Shown piece after piece: positions 1-8,044 of a DNA stretch of 64,000 nucleotides (positions are counted from its first letter, which is position 1; each line of letters starts with the position of its first letter). The notes under the pieces were generated by a model. The model had not been told where the DNA came from. It searched no databases and was given only the letters and a program-made list of their open reading frames with translations. The stretch comes from Pseudomonas fluorescens (GTDB lineage: Bacteria > Pseudomonadota > Gammaproteobacteria > Pseudomonadales > Pseudomonadaceae). The stretch is from positions 891,826 to 955,825 of the forward strand of contig NZ_OZ024668.1 in the NCBI RefSeq assembly GCF_902497775.2, read 5' to 3'. The translations under genes were made by a program, and so were the position numbers.

Positions 1-2460
1 GATATCCTCCTGCCCGCCGCGTTGTGGGCCGAGGGCGAAGGGGTGATGGTCAACTCCGAGCGCAACCTGAGCTTGATGAACCAGGCGGTCGCGGCGCCGG
101 GCGAGAGCTTGCCCGACTGGCAGATCATCGCCCGTATTGCTTGCGCCATGGGCTATGCCGAGGCGTTCAGCTACGCCAGTGCCGAAGCCGTGTTCGACGA
201 GCTGCGCCAGGCCTGGAACCCGGCCACCGGCTACGATGTGCGCGGCATCAGCTATGCCGGTTTGCGTGAGGCGCCACAGCAGTGGCCATGCGAGCCGGGA
301 CGTGAGAATGCCCGCAGCCCGTTGCGTTATCGCAATGACGGAATCAGCCAAACCTTGCGGCGCGATGGCCAAGGCGAGGTCCCTGCGCTTGCCTTCCCCA
401 CCAGTAGCGGCAAGGCACGTTTTTTTGCCCGGCCTTGCCTGCCCGCCGCCGAGCTGCCCGACGCCGACTTTGCGCTGGTGCTCAACACCGGCCGGGTTCA
501 GCACCAATGGCACACCCTGACCAAGACCGGCAAAGTGGCGGCGCTGAACAAGCTCGATCCCGGGCCATTCGTGGAGATTCACCCGGACGATGCCGAGCGC
601 CTGGGCATCGCTGAAAAAGACCAGGTGCAGATCCGTTCCCGACGTGGGCAGGCGCTGCTGCCGGCACGGATTACCGACCGAGTGCTGCCGGGCAACTGCT
701 TTGCGCCGTTTCACTGGAACGACGTTTACGGTGACAGCCTGGCGATCAATGCCGTCACCTGCGACGCGGTCGACCCGCTGTCGCTGCAACCGGCTTTCAA
801 GTATTGCGCGGTGGCCCTGAGCCGGGTTGCCGGCGAGCGCATCAACGCTACCCAGATCGACCATCAGCCCGTTTCGGTGCAGGACCAGCACCTGCTGCTC
901 TGGGCCTCGCAAACCGGCAACGGTCAGGCCCTGGCCGAGCAGTGTGCCGAGCGCCTGCGCAAGGTCGGCTTGCCGGTGCAGTTGAGCTGCATGGAAGACA
1001 TGGCCCTGGAGCAACTGGACAGCCCCGCCAGCCTGCTGCTGATTGCCAGCACCTTCGGCGACGGCGATGCACCGGACACGGGCGCGGCGTTCTGGCGCGG
1101 CCTGCATGGCGAGCATTCGCAACGCTGCGCCGGCTTGCCTTATGCGGTACTGGCCCTGGGCGATTCCAGCTATGAACAGTTCTGCGGCTTTGGTCGCAAG
1201 CTCGATCAGCGCCTGGCAGAGCTGGGTGCCGAGCGCTTGCTGGAGCGGGTCGATTGCGAGGGTGACTTCACTGAACCGGCCGGGCAATGGCTGCAAGCGT
1301 TGCTGGGCAAATTGGGTCACGGCGACGTGTTGCTCGAAGTGCCGGCGCCGGCTGCAATCGGCTTCAGCAAGACCCGGCCGTTGGCAACGACTCTGGTCGG
1401 CAACCACCTGCTCAACGGCCCCGGCGCGGTCAAGGAAACCCGCCAACTGGTGTTTGGCCTGGGCGACAGCGGTTTCACTTACCAGGCTGGTGACGCGTTG
1501 GGCGTATGGCCACGAAACTGCCCGGCGCTGGTCGACGCGTTGCTCAGTGCCACCCGCTTGGATGGTGGTCGCTGCGTCAGCCTCAAGGGCCAGGCCGACA
1601 TGCCCTTGGCCGAGGCGCTGCTGGAGCACCTGGAAATCGCCCGTATCACCCCGCAGTTGCTCCAGGCCTGCGCCCTTGGCAATGGGCAATTGCGCGAGTT
1701 GCTTGAACCGCATAACAAGGCTGCGCTCAAGGACTGGCTGTGGGGCAAGCAACTGATCGATCTGGTGCATGCGTACCCACCCGAGCTGAGCCTGGATACC
1801 TGGCTCAGCCTGCTCAAACCCTTGCAGCCGCGGCTGTATTCGATCAGCTCGAGCCAGAAGCTGCATCCGGATCAGGTTCACCTGACGGTTTCCACCGTCC
1901 GCTATGGCCAGCGCAAGGGCGTGTGCTCGACCTATCTGGCCGACCGCAGCGAACCTGGCCGGGTAGAGATCTTCACTCAGCCGACCGCGCATTTTCGCCT
2001 GCCCAGCGACAGCACGGCGCCGGTGATCATGGTCGGTCCCGGTACCGGCGTGGCGCCGTTCAGGGCGTTCCTGCAGGAGCGTCAGGCCGAAGGGGCCACA
2101 GGTCGCAACTGGCTGCTGTTCGGCGAGCAGCAGGCGGCCACCGACTTCTACTATCGCGATGAGCTGCTGGCCTGGCAGCGCGACGGTCACCTGACCCGCC
2201 TGGACACCGCCTTTTCCCGCGACCAGGCGCAGAAGATCTACGTGCAGCAGCGCATGCTCGAACAGGGCGCCGAGCTCTGGCGCTGGTTGGAGGAGGGTGG
2301 GCACTTTTACATCTGTGGCGATGCCGCGCGCATGGCCAGGGATGTCGATGCGGCGCTCAAGCAGGTGGTGCATCGGCACGGCGGCCTGAGTGTGGAACGG
2401 GCCGAGGCCTATGTCAGCGACCTGAGCCGCGCCAAGCGTTACCTGCGCGATGTGTACTGA
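1..2460 (+). CDS. nasA: Assimilatory nitrate reductase fused to a CysJ-like diflavin reductase (3' part)
   Basis: The reading frame is open from base 1, so the N-terminal molybdopterin and Fe-S part lies outside the window; about 819 residues are visible. The first ~280 residues are the end of a molybdopterin oxidoreductase, including the dinucleotide-binding stretch VLNTGRVQHQWHTLTKTGK. A flavodoxin domain follows (ASQTGNGQALAEQ), then an FAD-binding domain (RLYSISSSQ) and an NADPH-binding domain (GPGTGVAPFRAFLQER, late YICGDAARMA). The protein should reduce nitrate to nitrite in the cytoplasm, drawing electrons from NADPH through its own FMN/FAD module. A BFD-type [2Fe-2S] tail, usual in NasA, is not seen; the diflavin module takes its place. 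The nitrite-reductase genes lie 276 bases downstream, giving the next step. Confidence 0.88.
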   Translation, partial: DILLPAALWAEGEGVMVNSERNLSLMNQAVAAPGESLPDWQIIARIACAMGYAEAFSYASAEAVFDELRQAWNPATGYDVRGISYAGLREAPQQWPCEPGRENARSPLRYRNDGISQTLRRDGQGEVPALAFPTSSGKARFFARPCLPAAELPDADFALVLNTGRVQHQWHTLTKTGKVAALNKLDPGPFVEIHPDDAERLGIAEKDQVQIRSRRGQALLPARITDRVLPGNCFAPFHWNDVYGDSLAINAVTCDAVDPLSLQPAFKYCAVALSRVAGERINATQIDHQPVSVQDQHLLLWASQTGNGQALAEQCAERLRKVGLPVQLSCMEDMALEQLDSPASLLLIASTFGDGDAPDTGAAFWRGLHGEHSQRCAGLPYAVLALGDSSYEQFCGFGRKLDQRLAELGAERLLERVDCEGDFTEPAGQWLQALLGKLGHGDVLLEVPAPAAIGFSKTRPLATTLVGNHLLNGPGAVKETRQLVFGLGDSGFTYQAGDALGVWPRNCPALVDALLSATRLDGGRCVSLKGQADMPLAEALLEHLEIARITPQLLQACALGNGQLRELLEPHNKAALKDWLWGKQLIDLVHAYPPELSLDTWLSLLKPLQPRLYSISSSQKLHPDQVHLTVSTVRYGQRKGVCSTYLADRSEPGRVEIFTQPTAHFRLPSDSTAPVIMVGPGTGVAPFRAFLQERQAEGATGRNWLLFGEQQAATDFYYRDELLAWQRDGHLTRLDTAFSRDQAQKIYVQQRMLEQGAELWRWLEEGGHFYICGDAARMARDVDAALKQVVHRHGGLSVERAEAYVSDLSRAKRYLRDVY

Positions 2461-2551
2461 ATTGCCCCATAAGGGGGAGGGCTGCACCAGCCTGGGTCGA
2501 TAACGGCGCCAGTGGATCGCGCACAAGCCCCGGTTTCAAAGGTTTGGGCAG

Positions 2552-2568
2552 TTGGCACGCAACCTGCT
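2552..2568 (+). promoter_or_regulatory. Sigma-54 (RpoN) promoter for nirBD
   Basis: TTGGCACGCAACCTGCT has the -24 GG and -12 GC elements with exactly ten bases between them and matches the YTGGCACG-N4-TTGCW consensus at nearly every position. Transcription should start near 2579, leaving a leader of about 160 bases before nirB. A sigma-54 promoter implies an enhancer-binding activator, probably NtrC under nitrogen limitation; I could not identify an enhancer site with confidence. Confidence 0.82.
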
Positions 2569-2590
2569 TTTACAGATGTACAACGTCCTC

Positions 2591-2648
2591 GCGGGTCAAT
2601 GGCGATTCGCAACCGGGACTACAAAAACGACCAGGCAAAGGCGCCTGG
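2591..2648 (+). promoter_or_regulatory. Two-hexaloop ANTAR-type RNA target in the nirB leader
   Basis: Hairpin P1 (2591-2610) has a 7-bp stem, GCGGGUC/GAUUCGC with two G-U pairs, around the hexaloop AAUGGC. Hairpin P2 (2631-2648) has a 6-bp stem, CCAGGC/GCCUGG, around the hexaloop AAAGGC. Both loops have A at position 1 and G at position 4, the described recognition signature of ANTAR antiterminators such as NasR and NasT. The linker is 20 bases. P2 shares bases 2637-2648 with the 5' arm of the following terminator, so P2 and terminator are mutually exclusive, which is the expected antitermination geometry. Confidence 0.8.
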
Positions 2649-2680
2649 AGCTTCGGCTCCAGGCGCCTTTTTTTGTTTTT
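2637..2680 (+). terminator. Intrinsic terminator acting as attenuator before nirB
   Basis: A perfect 12-bp GC-rich stem (2640-2651 with 2656-2667, loop TTCG) is extended by three A-T pairs and followed by seven T and a second T run. It lies inside the leader downstream of the sigma-54 promoter, so by default it should stop transcription before nirB. Its 5' arm overlaps the P2 hexaloop hairpin, which would block it when an ANTAR protein is bound. Confidence 0.85.
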
Positions 2681-2736
2681 CGGGGTTGGCCCCCAGCAGA
2701 AAAGCCACCGTGAATGGCCTTGAGTGAGGATCGGGT

Positions 2737-5295
2737 ATGAATGGGTTTACCAGCATCGAAGCGCGGCAACAGCTGATCATCGTCGGCAATGGCATGGTCG
2801 GTCATCACTGCGTCGAACAACTGATCGAACGTGGCGCCCTGGGCCGTTTCGAGGTGCGGGTGTTCGGCGAAGAACGCCAGCGTGCCTATGATCGCGTGCA
2901 CCTGTCGGAATACTTCGGCGCCAGCGACGCCGAGACCCTGGCCCTGGGCGAGGCGGACTTGTATGCCGGCCACGGCATTCACCTGCACCTGGGCGAGGCG
3001 GTGCTGGAGATCGACCGTGAGCGCTGCGAGGTGGTCACCCGCGCCGGGCGTTACCCTTATGATCAATTGGTACTGGCCACCGGTTCCTATCCGTTCGTGC
3101 CGCCGATCGAAGGCTCACACGGGGCGGCGCGCCTGGTCTATCGCACCCTTGATGATCTCGATGCGATCCGCGCCGCTGCCAGCAGTGCCCGCCGTGGCGT
3201 GGTGGTCGGCGGTGGCCTGCTGGGCTTGGAAGCGGCCAATGCCTTGAAGTCCCTGGGCCTGGAAGCCCACGTGGTGGAGTTTGCGCCGCGCTTGATGCCA
3301 GTGCAGCTGGATGCCGAAGGCGGTGCCGCCTTGCGGGCGCAGATCGAAGCCCTGGGGGTTGGCGTGCACTTGTCGCAGGCGACCCAGGCCATCGTTGCCG
3401 GTGACGAATATCGCTATCGGATGAACTTCGATGGCGGCGAGTTTCTCGAAACCGACCTGATCGTGTTCTCCGCCGGTATCCGCCCGCAGGATGCCCTGGG
3501 CCGCAGCAGCGGGCTGGACATCGCGTCACGCGGCGGGGTGGTGATCGATAGCGCTTGTCGCAGCAGCGACCCACGGATCTTCGCCATTGGCGAATGCGCG
3601 TCATGGAACGGCAGTGTGTTCGGCCTGGTAGCACCGGGCTACAGCATGGCGCGCAATGTTGCGGCGGCGCTGGCTGGTGAAGACGCTGGCAGCTTCACCG
3701 GGGCCGACATGTCGACCAAGCTCAAGCTGCTTGGCGTCGATGTCGGCTCCATTGGCGATGCCCACGGCGCCACCCCGGGTGCGCGTAGCTATCGCTTTAT
3801 CGACGAAGCCGCGTCGGCCTATCGCCGCCTGGTGGTCGATGCCAGCGGCAAGCAGGTGATCGGCGCGGTGCTGGTCGGCGACAACAGCTATTACGACACC
3901 CTGCTGCAATACGTGCAGAACGGCATTGCCTTGCCAGCGGATCCTGCCGGGCTGATCCTGCCGCAGTCGGCCGGTGCGCCGGCACTGGGCGCCGACGCCT
4001 TGCCCGCCAGTGCAACCATCTGCTCGTGTCACAACGTTAGTAAGGGCGCGATCTGCGCCGCCATCGACAGGGGCTGCGGCGAGCTTGGCCAGCTCAAGCA
4101 GCAGACCAAGGCCTGCACCGGTTGCGGCGGTTGTGCGGCGTTGCTCAAGCAGGTGTTCGAGCATGAACTGATCGCCCGCGGCGTCAGCGTCGACAGGAGC
4201 CTCTGCGAACACTTCGCCTACACCCGCCAGGAGCTGTATGCGCTGGTGCGGGTCGAAGGCATCCTCAGCTTCGACGAAATGCTCGCCAAGCATGGCCGCG
4301 GGCACGTCGGCTGCGATATCTGCAAACCCACGGTCGGCTCGATCCTCGCCTCGTGCTGGAACCAGCCGATCATGGAGCCGTCGTTGGTGCCGCTGCAGGA
4401 CACCAACGACACCTTCATGGCCAACATGCAGAAGAACGGCACCTACTCGGTGGTGCCGCGGATTCCCGGCGGCGAGATCACCCCCGAGAAGCTGATCGTC
4501 ATCGGCGAAGTGGCGAAAAAATACGACCTCTACACCAAGATTACCGGCGGCCAGCGCATCGATCTGTTCGGTGCCCAGCTGCACGAACTGCCAGAGATCT
4601 GGGCCGAACTGATTGCCGCGGGTTTCGAGACCGGCCACGCCTACGGCAAGTCGACGCGCACGGTGAAATCCTGCGTCGGCAGCACCTGGTGCCGTTATGG
4701 CGTACAGGACAGCGTGCAGATGGCCCTGACCCTGGAAGACCGCTACAAGGGTCTGCGCTCGCCGCACAAGCTCAAGTTCGCGGTGTCTGGCTGCACCCGC
4801 GAATGCGCCGAGGCGCAAAGCAAGGACATCGGCGTGATCGCCACCGAGAAGGGCTGGAACCTGTACATCTGCGGTAACGGCGGCATGCGCCCACGGCATG
4901 CCGAGCTGTTCGCCACCGACCTGGACGACGCCAGCCTGATTCGCACCATCGACCGCGTGCTGATGTTCTACATCCGCACCGCCGACAAACTGCAACGCAC
5001 CTCGGTGTGGCGCGAAAGCCTGGAGGGCGGGCTGGACTACCTCAAGCAGGTGATCCTCGACGACAGCCTGGGCCTGGGTGCCGAGCTGGAAGCGCAGATG
5101 CAACTGGTGGTCGAACGCTACGAATGCGAGTGGGCCAACGCCTTGAAAGACCCCGAGAAACTCAAGCGCTTTCGCACCTTCGTCAACGACCAGCGCCCGG
5201 ACCCGGGTGTGCATTTTGTACGCGAACGCGGCCAGCGCCGGCCTATCGGCACCGGCGAACTTCACGTGATCCCGACCACCGAGGAGGTGCTTTGA
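2737..5295 (+). CDS. nirB: Assimilatory nitrite reductase [NAD(P)H], large subunit
   Basis: The 852-residue protein has the full NirB domain order: an FAD/NAD(P)H oxidoreductase half (IIVGNGMVGHHC near the N-terminus, a second nucleotide-binding GVVVGGGLLGLEAANALK), a BFD-like [2Fe-2S] domain (CSCHNVSKG with CTGCGGC), a ferredoxin-like nitrite/sulfite half-domain, and the siroheme-[4Fe-4S] domain with cysteines in SCVGSTWC and SGCTRECAEAQSKD. It reduces nitrite to ammonium in the cytoplasm together with NirD. The stop codon overlaps the nirD start by one base (TGATG). The leader upstream carries sigma-54 and ANTAR/attenuator signals, so expression should need both nitrogen limitation and nitrate/nitrite. 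Confidence 0.95.
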   Translation: MNGFTSIEARQQLIIVGNGMVGHHCVEQLIERGALGRFEVRVFGEERQRAYDRVHLSEYFGASDAETLALGEADLYAGHGIHLHLGEAVLEIDRERCEVVTRAGRYPYDQLVLATGSYPFVPPIEGSHGAARLVYRTLDDLDAIRAAASSARRGVVVGGGLLGLEAANALKSLGLEAHVVEFAPRLMPVQLDAEGGAALRAQIEALGVGVHLSQATQAIVAGDEYRYRMNFDGGEFLETDLIVFSAGIRPQDALGRSSGLDIASRGGVVIDSACRSSDPRIFAIGECASWNGSVFGLVAPGYSMARNVAAALAGEDAGSFTGADMSTKLKLLGVDVGSIGDAHGATPGARSYRFIDEAASAYRRLVVDASGKQVIGAVLVGDNSYYDTLLQYVQNGIALPADPAGLILPQSAGAPALGADALPASATICSCHNVSKGAICAAIDRGCGELGQLKQQTKACTGCGGCAALLKQVFEHELIARGVSVDRSLCEHFAYTRQELYALVRVEGILSFDEMLAKHGRGHVGCDICKPTVGSILASCWNQPIMEPSLVPLQDTNDTFMANMQKNGTYSVVPRIPGGEITPEKLIVIGEVAKKYDLYTKITGGQRIDLFGAQLHELPEIWAELIAAGFETGHAYGKSTRTVKSCVGSTWCRYGVQDSVQMALTLEDRYKGLRSPHKLKFAVSGCTRECAEAQSKDIGVIATEKGWNLYICGNGGMRPRHAELFATDLDDASLIRTIDRVLMFYIRTADKLQRTSVWRESLEGGLDYLKQVILDDSLGLGAELEAQMQLVVERYECEWANALKDPEKLKRFRTFVNDQRPDPGVHFVRERGQRRPIGTGELHVIPTTEEVL

Positions 5296-5660
5296 TGAGC
5301 CAGTCCAACGCAGCGATAACTGTTCAGGCGCAACACTGGCAGACGGTTTGCAGCCGTGCCGACCTGGTGGCCCAGTCCGGGGTGGTGGTGTGGTTCGAGG
5401 GTCGCCAGGTGGCGCTGTTCTACCTGCCCGGGCAGGCCACGCCACTGTTTGCCGTGGACAACCATGACCCCAAGTCCGGTGCCAATGTGATCGGCCGCGG
5501 GCTGCTGGGCGAGCTCAAGGGCGAGTTGGTGGTGGCGGCGCCTTTGTACAAGCAGCATTTCTGTTTGCGCGATGGGCGTTGCCTGGAGGATCCGCAGCAG
5601 GCGTTGCAGGTGTGGCCGGTGCGCATCAGCGGTGAGCAGATAGAGTTGGGTCGCTATTGA
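5295..5660 (+). CDS. nirD: Nitrite reductase [NAD(P)H], small subunit
   Basis: A 121-residue Rieske-like protein whose ATG overlaps the last base of nirB's stop. The fold markers are present (VAAPLYKQHFCLRDGRC near the C-terminus), but the Cys-His pairs that hold a Rieske cluster are absent, as is normal for NirD. It is the small partner of NirB. GAGGAGG just upstream is a strong ribosome binding site, so translation is both coupled and well initiated. An REP element follows at once and probably marks the end of the transcript. Confidence 0.92.
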   Translation: MSQSNAAITVQAQHWQTVCSRADLVAQSGVVVWFEGRQVALFYLPGQATPLFAVDNHDPKSGANVIGRGLLGELKGELVVAAPLYKQHFCLRDGRCLEDPQQALQVWPVRISGEQIELGRY

Positions 5661-5667
5661 TGGCCTC

Positions 5668-5722
5668 ATCGCGGGTCAAGCCCGCTCCCACAAAAACGGT
5701 GGGAGCGGGCTTGACCCGCGAT
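5668..5722. repeat. REP inverted pair (BIME-like)
   Basis: Two perfectly complementary 24-base arms (5668-5691 and 5699-5722), each with the REP core GCGGGTCAAGCCCGCTCCCAC, surround a 7-base spacer. It sits between nirD and a separate regulator gene. Confidence 0.9.
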
Positions 5723-5771
5723 CGACCGCAAAGCGGTCGCAGTCCGGGCCGAGCCCCGATAAACTCCGGGG

Positions 5772-6704
5772 ATGAACCTCGATACCCGGATCAAATTCCG
5801 CCACTTGCTGTGCTTTCTCGAAATTGCCCGCCAGGGCAGTTTCGCCAAGGCCGCCGACGCCATGGCGATCAGTCAGCCGGCCATCTCCAAGACCCTCAAG
5901 GAGCTTGAAGAGCTGCTTGAAACGCGGCTGTTCGAGCGCAGCAAGCAGGGCGTCGCGCTGACCCCGGCCGGGGTGCGTTTCATGCGCTACGCCGGGCCCA
6001 GCGTGCAGGCCCTGCGCGAAGGCGTCAGCACCCTGCGCGGTGAAGAACACGCGCCGCCCCAGGTACGGGTCGGCGTGCTGTCGACCGTCGAAAGCCTGCT
6101 GATGCCCGAAGTGCTCTGCCGTCTGCACCAGCGCCATGAGGCCCTGGTGGTCAGCGTCGCCACCGGCCCCAGCGCGCATCTGCTCGGGCAGTTGCATGTG
6201 GGCGAGCTGGACCTGGTAATCGGACGCATGACCGACAGCCCGCAGATCCAGGGGCTGATGTTCGAGCACCTGTACAGCGAGTCGATGTCGCTGGTGGTGC
6301 GCCCCGGTCATCCCTTGCTCGGCCGCCAACCGATCGAGCGCAGCCAGGTCGGTCGCTACCCGCTGGTGTTGCCGCTGGCTGGCACGACCATCCGCAAGCA
6401 CGCCGACAGCCTGTTCGTGCAGTGCGCCATCGAGCAACCCGCGCAGCGCCTGGAAACCCTGTCGCCGGCCCTGAGCCGGCGCTATGTGCAGGGTAGCGAT
6501 GCGGTCTGGGTCGCACCGCGCGATGCGGTGCGCGTCGACCTCAGCCGTGGTGAACTGTGCGAGCTGGACCTGGGCGTCAGCGAGCCGGGCGGCTCGGTCG
6601 GCATCTGCAGCAACGCCGCCTTGCCCCTGCCATTACCGGCACGGTGGCTATGCGAAGTTTTACGCGAAGTCGCGGCGCAGTACCGCGACGGCCATTACCC
6701 TTGA
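5772..6704 (+). CDS. LysR-family transcriptional regulator, PcaQ-like
   Basis: A 310-residue LysR protein with an N-terminal winged helix-turn-helix (residues ~5-65, FAKAADAMAISQPAISKTLK) and a substrate-binding effector domain. The N-terminal sequence and length resemble PcaQ, which activates protocatechuate-degradation genes in other proteobacteria, but no pca gene is present here and LysR genes are easily mis-assigned. The start follows an REP element closely, so the promoter must be short. Its 3' end overlaps the convergent TolC-like gene by ten bases. It could instead regulate a distant pathway or the neighbouring exporter; the sequence does not decide. Confidence 0.82.
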   Translation: MNLDTRIKFRHLLCFLEIARQGSFAKAADAMAISQPAISKTLKELEELLETRLFERSKQGVALTPAGVRFMRYAGPSVQALREGVSTLRGEEHAPPQVRVGVLSTVESLLMPEVLCRLHQRHEALVVSVATGPSAHLLGQLHVGELDLVIGRMTDSPQIQGLMFEHLYSESMSLVVRPGHPLLGRQPIERSQVGRYPLVLPLAGTTIRKHADSLFVQCAIEQPAQRLETLSPALSRRYVQGSDAVWVAPRDAVRVDLSRGELCELDLGVSEPGGSVGICSNAALPLPLPARWLCEVLREVAAQYRDGHYP

Positions 6705-8044
6705 GCGCCCGCTGAGAGCAGGGCATTGATCTCTTGCAGGCCGGCATCGCCGAGGCTGCCGCTGGCGGCCAATAGCTTGAGCTGGGCCAGGACGATCGCA
6801 TAACGCTGCTCAGCCAGTTGCTGCTCGGTCTGGGTCACCTGCTGTTCGGCGTCCAGCACATCGGAACTGATTCGCGCGCCGGCCTCGAAGGCGTGGGTGG
6901 TCGAGGTCAGGTTGGTCTGGCTGGAGCGCAGCGCCTGCTGCAGCGCCGCGTACTGGCTGATGCCACTGGTCAGGGTCAGGTAGGCCTGGCGCGCCATCAG
7001 TCCGGCCTCGCGACGTGCGTCCTCGACTTCATCCAAGGCCACCCCATGCAGGGCGCGGGCTTCGCGGGTGCGGCTGGAGGTGCCGCCACCGGCATACAAT
7101 GGCAGGCTGACCTGCACACCGACCACCGTCTGGGTGTACTTTTCTTCCGGCAGGGTGACGTCGTACAGGCTGCCGCCCACCGAGGCGAAGCGCCCGTGAG
7201 CGGCCACCAGGTCGACCGTGGGCAGGTGCCCGGCCTGTTGCTTGTCGATTTCCTTTTCTGCCACCAGGCGCTTGATCTGCGCCGCCTGGACCTTGAGATT
7301 GTGCTGTTGCGCCTGCTCGGCCCAGGTGCCGATCTGCGCCGGCTGCGGCCCCTGAAAGCGCACCTGCGGGTCGAGCCGGGCCAGCGACGCGGGCACGCTC
7401 CCGGTCAACTGCGCCAGGGTTTCCTGGTGCAATTGCACAGCATTGTGCGCAGCCATCTGCCGGGCATACGCCAGGTCGTAGCGGGCCTGGATGCGTTGCA
7501 CCTCGCTTTCGGTACCGGATCCAGCCTGGTAGAAGCGTTCAGCCTTGCCGCGCTGCTCTTGCAGGGTACGCACCTGCTGGCGGCTGGTGGTGAGCAGGTC
7601 TTCAGCCAGCAACAAGTCAAAGTAAGCGTCGGCAACCCGCAGCATCAGGTCCTGGCGAGCGGCCTGCAGGTTGATTTCCCCGGCCAGCACCAGCGCCTTG
7701 CTCTGGTCATGGCCGATCACGTTCTGCCAGCGCAGCAGCGGCTGTATCAGCACCAGTGCGTAGGCATTGGAGTTGTCGCGATTGCGTGTCGCCGCACCGC
7801 TGTCGTCGCGGTCGACCCAGGCAGCGCCCCCTTCAAGCGACAGGTTGGGCAGCAGCAATGCACGGCCCTGGGGTTCTTTTTCGTTGCTGGCACGTTGCTG
7901 TTCGATGGCCGCGGCGTATTTCATGTCATGGGCCAGGGCTTTTTGATAGAGCTGGTAGAGGTCATCAGCCCGGGCCTGTTGGCTGCTGCCGAGCAGTGCC
8001 AGGGCCATCAGGCCTGCGCGGATTCGCGAGAGTTGTTCGAGCAC
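6695..8044 (-). CDS. TolC-family outer-membrane efflux protein
   Basis: A 449-residue outer-membrane factor, last gene of the minus-strand cluster. A cleavable signal ends near ...QQARA (~residue 26), followed by two tandem OEP repeats rich in long helices (AYFDLLLAEDLL, LAYARQMAAHNAVQLHQETLAQL). It should form the trimeric outer-membrane channel of the exporter with the two genes upstream. The start is GTG at 8044, supported by AGGAAG seven bases upstream; the first in-frame ATG (8008) would cut the signal peptide. It overlaps the MFS gene by 37 bases, indicating translational coupling. Confidence 0.9.
   Translation of the reverse strand: MLEQLSRIRAGLMALALLGSSQQARADDLYQLYQKALAHDMKYAAAIEQQRASNEKEPQGRALLLPNLSLEGGAAWVDRDDSGAATRNRDNSNAYALVLIQPLLRWQNVIGHDQSKALVLAGEINLQAARQDLMLRVADAYFDLLLAEDLLTTSRQQVRTLQEQRGKAERFYQAGSGTESEVQRIQARYDLAYARQMAAHNAVQLHQETLAQLTGSVPASLARLDPQVRFQGPQPAQIGTWAEQAQQHNLKVQAAQIKRLVAEKEIDKQQAGHLPTVDLVAAHGRFASVGGSLYDVTLPEEKYTQTVVGVQVSLPLYAGGGTSSRTREARALHGVALDEVEDARREAGLMARQAYLTLTSGISQYAALQQALRSSQTNLTSTTHAFEAGARISSDVLDAEQQVTQTEQQLAEQRYAIVLAQLKLLAASGSLGDAGLQEINALLSAGAQG

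Noticed and set aside
3601..5445. Long open frame (over 600 codons) antisense to nirB
   Set aside because: It is the complement-strand shadow of a G+C-rich gene with clear NirB domains; its His/Ala/Gly-rich translation has no family features.
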